In this document: positions 1 to 7,547 of the stretch, piece after piece
Numbering within the stretch: position 1 is the first letter of the stretch
Layout of the letters: each line of letters opens with the position of its first letter
Assembly: GCF_003284965.1 (NCBI RefSeq)
Contig: NZ_QMEW01000018.1
Location: forward strand, 36,141-100,140
DNA: 64,000 bases
Direction of reading: 5' to 3'
DNA from: Mycolicibacterium sp. GF69
GTDB taxonomy: Bacteria; Actinomycetota; Actinomycetes; Mycobacteriales; Mycobacteriaceae
The notes under the pieces: generated by a model
The model's database searches: none
What the model was told of the DNA's origin: nothing
What the model saw: only the letters and a program-made list of their open reading frames with translations
Made by a program: the position numbers and the translations under genes

Positions 1-38
1 AGCCCGTCGGCGCAACGCAGTGCGAGAACGACGGTCAT
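1..38 (-). CDS. N-terminal fragment of a probable proteasome-like Ntn-hydrolase
   Basis: Only the first twelve codons are inside the window. An ATG ending at 38 and read leftwards gives MTVVLALRCADG before the edge. From memory, this start matches mycobacterial proteasome-type Ntn-hydrolase proteins that begin MTVVLALRC-DG. Twelve residues cannot prove it. The next gene on the same strand starts upstream at 457, so the two could be co-transcribed. Confidence 0.4.
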   Translation of the reverse strand, partial: MTVVLALRCADG

Positions 39-88
39 CGCGTCAGTTTCGAGGGCATACGGGTTTCGAAAAGCATGGGCCGATCGTC

Positions 89-457
89 TCACGCCGCCCG
101 GGTCAACAGGTCGCGTAGGACGGCGGCGTTACTTCGATCCAGATCGCGAGTGGCGGTCACCAACACCACCGGCCCCTCGCGCAGCAGGCCGCGCAATTCG
201 TCCAGTGCCTCTGCGGCCGTGTCGTTTTCCAGTTCGGCGGTGTAGCGGGCGACGAACTCGTCGAACCGTTCCGGCCGGTGCGAATACCAGCGCCGCAGCT
301 CGGTCGACGGCGCAACCGCAGGCAGCCATCGACCGACCCTCGGATCGTCCTTGCGGAACCCCCGCGGCCACAGCCGGTCCACCAGGACCCGGGTCCCGTC
401 CTCGTCGCTCGGCGGGTCATAGACGCGTGCGACCTCGACGCTTGGGCGCTCAGCCAT
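89..457 (-). CDS. DUF488 family protein
   Basis: This is a 122-residue cytoplasmic protein. The family signature is clear: VYDPPSDEDGTRVLVDRLWPRG occupies about residues 12-33 and the rest is the short alpha/beta fold typical of DUF488 (usual length about 115-125). The biochemical function of the family is not established. I chose the ATG at 457 (MAERPSVEV) because an upstream in-frame extension to 643 runs through low-quality sequence antisense to the next gene. The gene is divergent from the small gene starting at 477, with only 19 bases between the start codons. Confidence 0.85.
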   Translation of the reverse strand: MAERPSVEVARVYDPPSDEDGTRVLVDRLWPRGFRKDDPRVGRWLPAVAPSTELRRWYSHRPERFDEFVARYTAELENDTAAEALDELRGLLREGPVVLVTATRDLDRSNAAVLRDLLTRAA

Positions 458-476
458 GCGGTGAGATGGTAGGGCT

Positions 477-671
477 ATGCGGGTGGACCGAGTAGCGGAT
501 TTGCAGCGCTGGCAGGATTCCGGCGCCGTCTGGCAGGTGCGTTCCCGGCGGGACGACAGCGTGACCGTGGCGCTGCTGCGCTGTGACGGCGGCGAAGAGG
601 TCGACGTGTTCACTTCCGACGACCCCCGTCTGCTCGCGTTCATCGGTGAGCGCCACAGCAGCGATGACTGA
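477..671 (+). CDS. Small conserved hypothetical protein (64 aa)
   Basis: A 64-residue soluble acidic protein starting MRVDRVADLQRWQDSGAVWQ and ending SSDD. The residues VWQVRSRRDDSVTVALLRCDGGEEVDVFTSDD look like a small beta-sheet protein. I recognise the type as a conserved mycobacterial hypothetical protein but know no function. It is divergent from the DUF488 gene and ends three bases before the stop of the convergent TetR gene. GC-rich third positions support coding. Confidence 0.65.
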   Translation: MRVDRVADLQRWQDSGAVWQVRSRRDDSVTVALLRCDGGEEVDVFTSDDPRLLAFIGERHSSDD

Positions 672-674
672 AGA

Positions 675-1214
675 TCAGCGCCGACGGTAGGCCGCGCGGA
701 CCAGTTCGGCGAAGGCGGCGGCCGCGGCGTCCACGCCGGCGAGGTCCTCGGTGGCGACGAGGTCCAGCAGCAGGCCGCGCGCCACGGCCAGACCGAGACG
801 CATCATCGCGGGGTCGCCGTTTTGATCCTGGGCCAGCCAAGCGTCGACCGCGCCCGGAAGCATGCGGGCGAACGGCTGCTCGCCCTGCACGCCGCGCGCG
901 TAACACTCGAAGAACAGCCGCTCGAATGGCCGCAGGTCTGGCCGCCGCAAGTTCGCCCACATCGCCGCGACGGCCTCGGCGGGATCCTCGGGCAACTCCC
1001 GGGACAACGCCATCTGGCGTCGCTCGACTTCACCGACGATCGCCAGCAGCAGTTCGTCGCGCGAGCCGAAATGGTGCAGCAGCATCCGATGGCTCGTGCC
1101 GACCGCCGTGGCAAGGTCGCGAAGCGACCGGTCGCCGATGCCGTTGGCTCCGACCTCCGCGACGAGTGCGTCCAGCAGCGCCCGGCGCCGTCCGAGATCA
1201 GGGGGTCGGGCCAT
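675..1214 (-). CDS. TetR family transcriptional regulator
   Basis: A 179-residue TetR repressor. The N-terminal helix-turn-helix lies at about residues 20-55 (IGDRSLRDLATAVGTSHRML followed by LHHFGSRDELLLAIV). The C-terminal part is a helical ligand domain. The start overlaps the end of the SRPBCC gene by 17 bases, so the two form one transcription unit read leftwards. An 18-bp palindrome at the SRPBCC start (1643-1660) is the likely operator and would give autoregulation. Its ligand is unknown. Confidence 0.9.
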   Translation of the reverse strand: MARPPDLGRRRALLDALVAEVGANGIGDRSLRDLATAVGTSHRMLLHHFGSRDELLLAIVGEVERRQMALSRELPEDPAEAVAAMWANLRRPDLRPFERLFFECYARGVQGEQPFARMLPGAVDAWLAQDQNGDPAMMRLGLAVARGLLLDLVATEDLAGVDAAAAAFAELVRAAYRRR

Positions 1215-1644
1215 CGAGTCGATGCAGCTGCTCGCAGCGCGCCTTCAGCCCCTGGCCCTCGAGTTCGAGGTAGCGCCTGGTCATCGAGCGCATCGCCAGA
1301 CCGACCATTGCCCCGACGGGACCGCGTTGTTCGAGCCGCTGATGGATCCGCGTGGTACGTCCGGGGTGGGCGATGACTTGGTGGTATGCCACTGTGAGTC
1401 CGCCGGGCGAGCGCTGCTCCCAAGTCCATGACGTTCCCGGCGACACCTCGGTGACCGCCCAGACGAGCTTCGGCAACCGCGGTTGTTTGATCTCGAACCT
1501 GTTGCCCGCGAACAGCTCTGGGCCATCGAGCGCCACGAGCCGCGTCACCGAGGCCGTCCACTCCGGCCAGCGCTGCACATCGCTGAACACGTCCCAGACG
1601 ACGCCGGCCGGCGCGTCGATCTCGACATCGCTCTCGGTAAGCAT
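1198..1644 (-). CDS. SRPBCC (START-like) family protein
   Basis: A 148-residue protein with the helix-grip fold of the polyketide cyclase/SRPBCC superfamily. It begins MLTESDVEIDAPAGVVWDVFSDVQRWPEW, the usual beta1-alpha1 opening with the DVQRWPEW motif. SRPBCC proteins bind hydrophobic ligands in a cavity, and the substrate here is unknown. It is the first gene of a pair with the TetR gene. Its start codon lies inside the palindrome at 1643-1660, so repressor binding would block initiation directly. Confidence 0.88.
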   Translation of the reverse strand: MLTESDVEIDAPAGVVWDVFSDVQRWPEWTASVTRLVALDGPELFAGNRFEIKQPRLPKLVWAVTEVSPGTSWTWEQRSPGGLTVAYHQVIAHPGRTTRIHQRLEQRGPVGAMVGLAMRSMTRRYLELEGQGLKARCEQLHRLDGPTP

Positions 1645-1660
1645 GTACCAAATGGTACAT
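1643..1660. promoter_or_regulatory. 18-bp palindrome, probable TetR operator
   Basis: ATGTACCA-AA-TGGTACAT is a perfect inverted repeat with 8-bp arms. It lies between the SRPBCC/TetR unit and the divergent TVP38-like gene and overlaps the SRPBCC start codon. Position and symmetry fit an autoregulatory TetR operator. This is inferred, not tested. Confidence 0.7.
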
Positions 1661-1715
1661 CAATGGCACCGCCGCGAGAAGGGCGGATCGGCCGGTGCGG
1701 CAAGATTGCGTCGAC

Positions 1716-2432
1716 ATGGCTATCACCGACGGACCGACCTCGCGTCGGCAGCACATCCTCCGACTCGTGCTGTTCGCGGCGTTTCTGCTGGGGTTGTTCT
1801 ATCTGGTGGCCGTCACCGGCGTCGTCGACGTGGAAAACGTCCGACGCACGGTGGCCTCCGCCGGTCCCGTCGCGCCGCTGGTCTACGTCGTCGTGTCGGG
1901 TCTGCTCGGCGCGGTGTTCGTGCCCGGCCCGATCCTCGCGGCCGCCAGCGGTGTGCTGTTCGGCCCGGTGGTCGGCACGTTCGCCACGCTGGGCGCCACC
2001 GTCACGACCGCGGTCGTCACCAGTCGGATCGGTAGGCGGGCCGGCCGCGAAAGCGCTCGCGCCCTTCTCGGTGACGACCGGGCCACCCGGTTGGACGATC
2101 TCATTGCGCGGCGGGGCCTGTGGGCCGTCGTCGGACAGCGCTTCGTTCCGGGCATCTCCGACGCGCTCGCCTCCTACGCTTTCGGTGCGTTCGGAGTTCC
2201 GTTGTGGCAGATGGCCGTCGGCGCATTCATCGGTTCGGTTCCCCGGGCGTTCGTCTACACCGCCCTGGGCGCGTCGATCTCGGACCTGAACTCGCCGCTG
2301 ACATACGTGGCGATCGCGGTGTGGTGTGCCACCGCCGTCGTCGGTGCGTTCGCGGCCCACCGCGGCGTGCGGAGCTGGCGGCGGCGGACGCCGTCGAAGC
2401 CCACGGGCGACGACGAGCCAGCACCCGAGTGA
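1716..2432 (+). CDS. TVP38/TMEM64 (DedA-like) membrane protein
   Basis: A 238-residue integral membrane protein of the TVP38/TMEM64 (SNARE-associated, VTT domain) family. Hydrophobic segments lie near residues 16-35, 60-95, 155-180 and 205-225. The family core is visible as GLLGAVFVPGPILAAASGVLFGP and, later, GQRFVPGISDALASYAFGAFGVPLW. The family is linked to lipid scrambling or membrane homeostasis. I prefer the ATG at 1716 (MAITDGPTSRRQ). A GTG at 1695 would add seven residues. It is divergent from the SRPBCC/TetR pair across the 1643 palindrome. Confidence 0.85.
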   Translation: MAITDGPTSRRQHILRLVLFAAFLLGLFYLVAVTGVVDVENVRRTVASAGPVAPLVYVVVSGLLGAVFVPGPILAAASGVLFGPVVGTFATLGATVTTAVVTSRIGRRAGRESARALLGDDRATRLDDLIARRGLWAVVGQRFVPGISDALASYAFGAFGVPLWQMAVGAFIGSVPRAFVYTALGASISDLNSPLTYVAIAVWCATAVVGAFAAHRGVRSWRRRTPSKPTGDDEPAPE

Positions 2433-2440
2433 GTCGGCGC

Positions 2441-3058
2441 TTACTCGGGTAGTTGCGCGCTGCCGGGCGGCGGGGTGAGCTGCCAGGTGTCGCACGCCAT
2501 CGCCAACATGGCGTAGGTGCCGACGACGAAGATCAGCTCCATCGCCTGGTGCGTGCCGAGTTCGTCGACGAGGCGGCGCCACGCGGCTGGCGTCGCCCGG
2601 CCGTCGGCGAGCAGTTCGTCGGTGGTTTCGAGCACCAGCCGGTCCACCCCGTCGAATTCGGCGTTGCCGCGTGTGATCCGGACGAGGTCGTCGTCGGAGA
2701 GGCCACCGGCTTTGGCGATCTTGACGTGCTCGCCCCAGAAGAACGAGGAACGCCGGGCGTGGGCGAGCCGCAGTACGGCCAGTTCGCGCAGCCGCAGGGG
2801 TAATTCGCCACGCTGCAACAGGTATGCGTTGTAGCCGAGGAACTTTCGTGCCATCTTCGGGTGGCGGGCGAGCACGCCGATGATGTTGAAGTTCAGCGGG
2901 TCCCGTGCTTCACCCGAGCCGGCCCGCGGGACGTCCGCACCGGGTATGCCCATCAGCGCGCCGACGGCAGCGTACTCGTCGTCACCCCACTCCTCGGCCG
3001 TGAGCGGTGTCAGGAGCGGGCGGTTCGCGGCGTCTGCGGCGTCTGCGGTCATCATCAC
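2441..3058 (-). CDS. Carboxymuconolactone decarboxylase family protein
   Basis: A 205-residue CMD/AhpD-fold protein. The core RELAVLRLAHARRSSFFWGEHVKIA (about residues 90-115) matches the family, but the catalytic CxxC of AhpD-type peroxidase partners is absent (SSFFWGEH in that place). A lyase or isomerase-like role is therefore more likely than a redox one. It is the last gene of the five-gene operon and overlaps the LLM gene by four bases. The C-terminus reads IFVVGTYAMLAMACDTW, as is usual in this subfamily. The substrate is unknown. Confidence 0.85.
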   Translation of the reverse strand: MMMTADAADAANRPLLTPLTAEEWGDDEYAAVGALMGIPGADVPRAGSGEARDPLNFNIIGVLARHPKMARKFLGYNAYLLQRGELPLRLRELAVLRLAHARRSSFFWGEHVKIAKAGGLSDDDLVRITRGNAEFDGVDRLVLETTDELLADGRATPAAWRRLVDELGTHQAMELIFVVGTYAMLAMACDTWQLTPPPGSAQLPE

Positions 3059-3921
3059 CCTTCGTCGGCGGCTGCGCGGTGCAGTTCTGCGAGCGCGTGG
3101 ATCTGCTCGAGGTAGTGCTCGACCGAACGGTGGACGAACCGCGCGGACACGATGGTCGTGCCCGCGGCGGCCAGGGCGCGCAACGCTTCCCGCGTCGCCT
3201 CCGGATCGCCCACTGGGTCGAGCGGACGGTCGGCGGCCAGGACGACCTCGAAGCCCGGTGGCACCTCACGCGCCCGCAGCCATTGCGCCGCGGTCGCAAT
3301 CGGGATGCCGAAGGGGGCCCACCCGTCGGCGAGCGTGAGCGCGCGTCGTAGCGAGCGTTGGGTGCGCCCGCCGACCCAGATCGGCATGTGGGCCTGCAGC
3401 GCGCACGGGTCGACGATCAGCCCGCCGAACGAGTAGTACTCGCCGTCGTAGGACGGTTCGTTGCTCGACAGCGCCGCCCGCAGCGCCCGCAGTGCGTCGT
3501 CACCGCGCGGGCCCCGGTCCTCGAACGGAGCGCCGAGAAGGTCGAACTCCTCTTTGAGTGACCCGACGCCCACGCCGAGGATCACGCGCCCGCCACTGAC
3601 GTGATCCAGTGTGCCGTAACGCTTCACCACCGCCAGCGGATGGTGGTATCCGAGCACCAACGTCATGGTGGCGAGGCGGATGCGTTCGGTGCGGGCCGCG
3701 ATGTATCCCAGGGTGGCCAGCGGATCCCAGTACCGCGAACCGCGGCGGTCGGCCTCCGATGCCGGGATACCGATGTGCTCGCTGCAGGTCAGATGGTGGT
3801 AGCCGAGCTTGTCGGCCGCTTCGGCGACGCGGCCGACGTCGTCGACGGTGGCGTCCCGTTCCCACGTCAGCTTCGCTCCGGCGACGTTGGTGACGACCGG
3901 TGTCGCGATGCCCAGCTTCAA
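3055..3921 (-). CDS. LLM class (F420-type) oxidoreductase
   Basis: A 288-residue luciferase-like TIM-barrel oxidoreductase, probably F420-dependent. It opens LKLGIATPVVTNVAGAKLTWE. The region ATMTLVLGYHHPLAVVKRYGTLDHVSGGRVILGVGVGS (about residues 84-121) is the classic LLM core. I chose a TTG start at 3921 because homology begins there and the codon overlaps the TGA of the TauD gene by four bases. A longer frame reaching 4200 would run antisense through TauD. It is the fourth gene of the operon and presumably works on the pathway started by the two oxygenases. Confidence 0.88.
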   Translation of the reverse strand: MKLGIATPVVTNVAGAKLTWERDATVDDVGRVAEAADKLGYHHLTCSEHIGIPASEADRRGSRYWDPLATLGYIAARTERIRLATMTLVLGYHHPLAVVKRYGTLDHVSGGRVILGVGVGSLKEEFDLLGAPFEDRGPRGDDALRALRAALSSNEPSYDGEYYSFGGLIVDPCALQAHMPIWVGGRTQRSLRRALTLADGWAPFGIPIATAAQWLRAREVPPGFEVVLAADRPLDPVGDPEATREALRALAAAGTTIVSARFVHRSVEHYLEQIHALAELHRAAADEG

Positions 3922-4748
3922 TTCAGCGGCTCTTCGCCGGCCAGGATGGTCCGGTGCATGAGGCGTCCGCTGTCGACGGCGTACGGCAGCGCACGGTGCA
4001 TCGTTCCGGTGTTGTCCCAGATGAGCAGATCGCCCACCGCCCACTCGTGCCGATAGACATACTGCGGCTGGGTGGCCCAATCGCGAAGCCGCGCAAGCAG
4101 TGCCCGGCTCTCCTCGACCGGCATCCCGACCACGTAATCGGCCGTCGCACCGAGGAGCAGCGACTTGCGGCCGGACTGGTGCGTCCACACGATCGGGCAC
4201 GCCTTCGTCGGCGACTTCTGCCAGAACGCGATCTCGTCGTAGCTCATCTCCGGGGTCACGTAGTACTGCGATCGCTCGGCACTGTGCACGACACGCAGGT
4301 CGGCGATCAATTCCTTATCGGACTGCGGCAGATCGTCGTAGGCGGCGTAGGTGTTGCAGAATTCCGTATCACCGCCGGTGTCGGAGAGCTTCACCGCGCG
4401 CAGCAGCGTCGCCAGGTTCGGGTAGGGCTGCAGGGAACCGTCGAAGTGCCAGAACAACGAGCCTTTGAGATATCTCGCACGCTGGTTGACGTTCTCGTCG
4501 AGCGAGATCTTGTAGATACCGTCCTCGCCTTCGTTGGCGACGACGTTGCCCAGGGTTCGAGCGATCGCGACCTGTTGTTCGTCGCTGATCTGCAGCCCAC
4601 GGAAGAACACCACTCCGCGTTGCTCCAGTGTGGCGCGGATCTTCCCGGCCTCCCGGCCGCTGAGCAAGGTGTCGATATCGGTTCTGATCTCGCTGCCGAT
4701 CCTGGGGGTCTGGTCGACGATGTCCAATTGTGCGGAGGTCAGGCTCAC
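3918..4748 (-). CDS. TauD/TfdA-type Fe(II)/2-oxoglutarate dioxygenase
   Basis: A 276-residue member of the taurine/2,4-D dioxygenase family. The iron ligands are visible as the H-x-D pair in FWHFDGSLQPYP (H101, D103) and a distal histidine in DNTGTMHRAL (H251). The 2-oxoglutarate-binding arginine is probably R262 or R266 (GRLMHRT). Such enzymes hydroxylate a substrate while decarboxylating 2-oxoglutarate. It is the third gene of the operon, six bases after the small gene and overlapping the LLM gene by four. The substrate is unknown, but it is probably an aromatic or related acid handled by the Rieske enzyme. Confidence 0.9.
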   Translation of the reverse strand: MSLTSAQLDIVDQTPRIGSEIRTDIDTLLSGREAGKIRATLEQRGVVFFRGLQISDEQQVAIARTLGNVVANEGEDGIYKISLDENVNQRARYLKGSLFWHFDGSLQPYPNLATLLRAVKLSDTGGDTEFCNTYAAYDDLPQSDKELIADLRVVHSAERSQYYVTPEMSYDEIAFWQKSPTKACPIVWTHQSGRKSLLLGATADYVVGMPVEESRALLARLRDWATQPQYVYRHEWAVGDLLIWDNTGTMHRALPYAVDSGRLMHRTILAGEEPLN

Positions 4749-4754
4749 GACAGC

Positions 4755-5078
4755 TCAGCTCACTCTCGTCAGAATGGTGTTGGCCGAATGCTTGACTCGC
4801 GGCTGGTTCCACAACTCCACCGCGAGCGAGACGGTGATCAACGAGTACAGAAGGTTACGGAGGTTCGCGACGTCGTCGGGCAGCGGTTCGGAGTAGTCGA
4901 ACTTGTCGATGTAGGCGAGCGCTTCCTCGGCGTACGGGAAGATCTCGTCGTAGAAGGCGCGGATCTGCGCCATCGAACTGTTGACGCGCTTCACATAGCG
5001 TTCATGTCCGTCCTCGATCGCCCACTCGGACACCAGATGTTCGAGTTGCGAAAACTCCGGTGGCAGAATCGCGCTCAC
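4755..5078 (-). CDS. Unknown small protein of the Rieske operon (107 aa)
   Basis: A 107-residue acidic, mostly helical protein starting MSAILPPEFSQLEHLVSEWA. I do not recognise a domain. It overlaps the end of the Rieske gene by four bases and is followed six bases later by TauD, so it is translated as part of the operon. It carries no cysteine or metal motif. Features such as SLAVELWNQPRVKHSANT look like a folded helical domain. Its size and position recall the small beta subunits that follow ring-hydroxylating alpha subunits, but I see no sequence proof of that role. Confidence 0.8.
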   Translation of the reverse strand: MSAILPPEFSQLEHLVSEWAIEDGHERYVKRVNSSMAQIRAFYDEIFPYAEEALAYIDKFDYSEPLPDDVANLRNLLYSLITVSLAVELWNQPRVKHSANTILTRVS

Positions 5079-6370
5079 AGCTGTGCCCCCGCGCCGGCCA
5101 CTTCACGTTCGCCGTTTTCGACGTAGTCGGCGACGACCTTGTGCAGATGCCGCAGCAGGATTTCCTCGTCGTTCATCGTGAAGTGCGTGAGCGCGCCGCT
5201 GTTGAGCATGGCCTGCAATCCCTCCGACGGGCTGGCGTCCTCCAGGATGATGTCGTTGAGGAAGGTGACCGTCAACTCCTGGCCGAGGCGCTCCTTGTGC
5301 GTCTTCGGTGGCTGGTAGTACGCCTCTGTTTCGAAGATGTGCGAGTGCGGTCCGGTGGGCCAGTGCGTGTGGACGGTGTAGCCGGACGCCCCGAAGATCA
5401 GCACGAAGTTCGGGAAGAACTGGAACGAATCGAAGCCGTACTTCTCCGACCGGGTCGGGTTGATCCCCGGCGGCATCGGGCCGCGGTCGGCTTTCTTGTT
5501 CCACGGACCGGCCGCGCTGGCCTCGAATACACACTCGATGGGTTTGGAGTACGGCGTCTTTCGCGACGGTTCGCCGGAGAACGAGAACATGCGGTGCGGG
5601 CCCTTGAGCCGGTAGGCCAGCGCGTCGGTGAACGGATTCGGCTGGTCGAACGCGTCCCTGGCCTCCGCGGTGAGCGCGCCGAACGACGAAGCGTGAAGGT
5701 ACGGGCCGTGATAGCTCTCGGCGAAGCCGTCGAGGAAGATCTTCCAGTTGCACTGCAGTTCGGCCTTGAACTTGTAGACCTGATGCGGGCCCGCGAAGGG
5801 ATATCCCTCGATCTCGTGTGCCAGTTCGCCGAGGAAAGCGCGCACCGGTTCGGTGTTGTGCGGGTTGAGGTTGATGAAGATGAAGCCCTCCCACACCTCG
5901 CACTGGATGGCGGGCACCCGGCAAGCCTCTGCGTCGAAGTCGAGCAGCAGATCCGTACGGGTGGCCGAGTGCAGCGAACCATCCAGCTTGTAGCGCCACC
6001 CGTGGAAGCGGCAGTACAGCAGGGGTGCGCGGCCCTGCACCTCCTCGAAGGGGTCGTCCTCCCACAGCATCTTGTTGCCCCGGTGCGGGCAGATGTTGTG
6101 GAACGCCCGGATCACGCCATCCTTGCCCCGGACGATGATCACCGAGGTGTTGAGGAACCTGAGTTCCCGGGTGAAGTAACTGCCGGCCTTGGGCACCCGC
6201 TCGACCCGTCCGACGTAGAGCCAGGTCTTCTTGAAGACGTGTTCGCGTTCCTTGTCGTAGAACTCCGCCGAAACGCAGTCCTGAAGCGACACCGGCCCGC
6301 GGCCGAGCTCGGGGTAGGCGTCGGTCCAGTGTCCACTCGCGGGTTTCTGCACCAGGCTTTCGTGACTCAA
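5075..6370 (-). CDS. Rieske ring-hydroxylating oxygenase, alpha subunit
   Basis: A 431-residue oxygenase. The N-terminal Rieske [2Fe-2S] ligands are C94-P-H96 and C120-R-F-H123, with the usual HGW following. The catalytic mononuclear iron site begins at ESYHGPYLH (H221, H226) in the C-terminal domain. It is the first gene of a leftward operon of five and is divergent from the LysR gene, with a 17-bp palindrome between them. No reductase or ferredoxin gene is in the operon, so electrons must come from elsewhere in the cell. The substrate cannot be read from sequence. Confidence 0.93.
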   Translation of the reverse strand: MSHESLVQKPASGHWTDAYPELGRGPVSLQDCVSAEFYDKEREHVFKKTWLYVGRVERVPKAGSYFTRELRFLNTSVIIVRGKDGVIRAFHNICPHRGNKMLWEDDPFEEVQGRAPLLYCRFHGWRYKLDGSLHSATRTDLLLDFDAEACRVPAIQCEVWEGFIFINLNPHNTEPVRAFLGELAHEIEGYPFAGPHQVYKFKAELQCNWKIFLDGFAESYHGPYLHASSFGALTAEARDAFDQPNPFTDALAYRLKGPHRMFSFSGEPSRKTPYSKPIECVFEASAAGPWNKKADRGPMPPGINPTRSEKYGFDSFQFFPNFVLIFGASGYTVHTHWPTGPHSHIFETEAYYQPPKTHKERLGQELTVTFLNDIILEDASPSEGLQAMLNSGALTHFTMNDEEILLRHLHKVVADYVENGEREVAGAGAQL

Positions 6371-6446
6371 CGGTCTCTCCTCCGTCGGGCTGAAGACGGT
6401 AGGCCCGAACGTACCGCCGCCGAAATGGCCAAAACAGACCCATCAG

Positions 6447-6463
6447 TGCAACACCCTGTTGCA
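6447..6463. promoter_or_regulatory. 17-bp palindrome, candidate LysR operator
   Basis: TGCAAC-ACCCT-GTTGCA is a perfect inverted repeat with 6-bp arms. It lies 76 bases upstream of the Rieske start and 38 bases upstream of the LysR start. It sits where a LysR regulator binds to control itself and a divergent operon. It is a T-N15-A rather than the textbook T-N11-A arrangement. Confidence 0.6.
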
Positions 6464-6501
6464 TATTCGGAACACAGCGCGACGGGAGGAGCGATCGGGA
6501 T

Positions 6502-7419
6502 ATGGAGCAGAACCTGCCCTTCGACGTCGATGCCCTGCTGATCTTCGGCAAGGTGGTCGAGAACCGCAGCCTGTCGAAGGCCGCCGCGCTGCTCGGCATG
6601 CCGAAGTCAACGGTCAGCCGCAAGCTGACCAAGCTGGAGTCTGACCTCGGCATCAAACTTCTGCGCAAGAACACCCATCAGCTCACCGTCACCGATCTGG
6701 GCGAGCAGGTGTACGACCACGCGGTCAACATTCTGGCCGAGGCCAACGGCGTGCGTGCACTCGTCGAGGGCAGCAGGCAGGAACCCCGGGGCGAACTGCG
6801 CGTGGCCATTCCGGTGTTCGTCGGCATCGACTACGCGTCGCGGGTGGGTGCGGCGTTTCTGCGGCACTACCCAAACTCACGGTTGGACATTCGCCTCGTC
6901 GACAACATTGTCGACCCGATCCGCGACGGCTTCGACGTGGTGTTCGGGACCGGACCGCTGCAGGACTCCACGCTGATCGCACGCAAGGTGTTCAGTCTCG
7001 AGTTGTTCCTCTGCGCATCATCGGATTTCGTCGCGAACCTGGCCGAGCCGATCACTGATCCCACCCAGCTGAACACGCTGCCGTTCATCGACTTCGGATT
7101 CGGCGGCCCCCGCAGGCTTGCGGTCACCGCGGCTGCCGGACGCCAGGAGCTGTCACCGCCAGTGCGCGCTCGTGCCAACAACTTTCAGGTCTGCAAGCAA
7201 TACATCATGCAAGGGCTGGGGATCGGCGCGATGCCCACCCAGATCATCTGCACGACCGAGCTGCGCGAAGGCACCATCGTGCCTGTACTGCCCGAATGGC
7301 ACCTCGAGTCCCTCGACGTACACATGATCTACCCCTTCGAGTTGTCCTTCTCGACGCTCATCAGCGCCTTCTATGAGACCGCATGCGAGATCATCGTGGA
7401 GAACGCCGCGCGAACGTGA
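6502..7419 (+). CDS. LysR family transcriptional regulator
   Basis: A 305-residue LysR regulator. The winged helix-turn-helix covers about residues 8-65 (NRSLSKAAALLGMPKSTVSRKL is the DNA-reading part). An effector-binding domain follows from about 95 to 300. An SD-like GGGAGGA lies about ten bases before the ATG at 6502. It is divergent from the Rieske-TauD-LLM-CMD operon and is very likely its activator. The effector is probably the pathway substrate or an intermediate (inference). Confidence 0.93.
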   Translation: MEQNLPFDVDALLIFGKVVENRSLSKAAALLGMPKSTVSRKLTKLESDLGIKLLRKNTHQLTVTDLGEQVYDHAVNILAEANGVRALVEGSRQEPRGELRVAIPVFVGIDYASRVGAAFLRHYPNSRLDIRLVDNIVDPIRDGFDVVFGTGPLQDSTLIARKVFSLELFLCASSDFVANLAEPITDPTQLNTLPFIDFGFGGPRRLAVTAAAGRQELSPPVRARANNFQVCKQYIMQGLGIGAMPTQIICTTELREGTIVPVLPEWHLESLDVHMIYPFELSFSTLISAFYETACEIIVENAART

Positions 7420-7466
7420 GCCGGGACCGCGGTTGGCGTTTACCCACCTCGCCACGGGGTAGTCCC

Positions 7467-7541
7467 GCTCGCATCTGCGTTGGGAGCTCGCGTCTGCGAT
7501 GGGAGCTCGCATCTGCGTCGGGAGTGAGCTCTGCGTTGGGA
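7467..7541. repeat. 19-bp tandem repeat before the CRP-like gene
   Basis: Three consecutive 19-bp units (7467-7485, 7486-7504, 7505-7523) share the pattern GCTCGCRTCTGCGWYGGGA. A degenerate 18-bp fourth copy follows (7524-7541). The last GGGA(G) serves as the ribosome-binding site of the ATG at 7548, so each unit carries a copy of that SD-like core. There are no spacers, so it is not a CRISPR array. Confidence 0.85.
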
Positions 7542-7547
7542 GTGAGC

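Noticed and set aside
3922..4200. 93-residue N-terminal extension of the LLM gene
   Set aside because: It would overlap TauD in another frame, and homology starts exactly at the TTG at 3921.
5060..6674. Long open frames opposite and in another frame of the Rieske gene (493 aa plus strand, 523 aa minus strand)
   Set aside because: High GC keeps shadow frames open. The Rieske frame has the real motifs, and the others show Arg/Ala-rich noise.
7467..7541. Possible short CRISPR-like array
   Set aside because: The units are directly tandem with no spacers and end in a ribosome-binding site.
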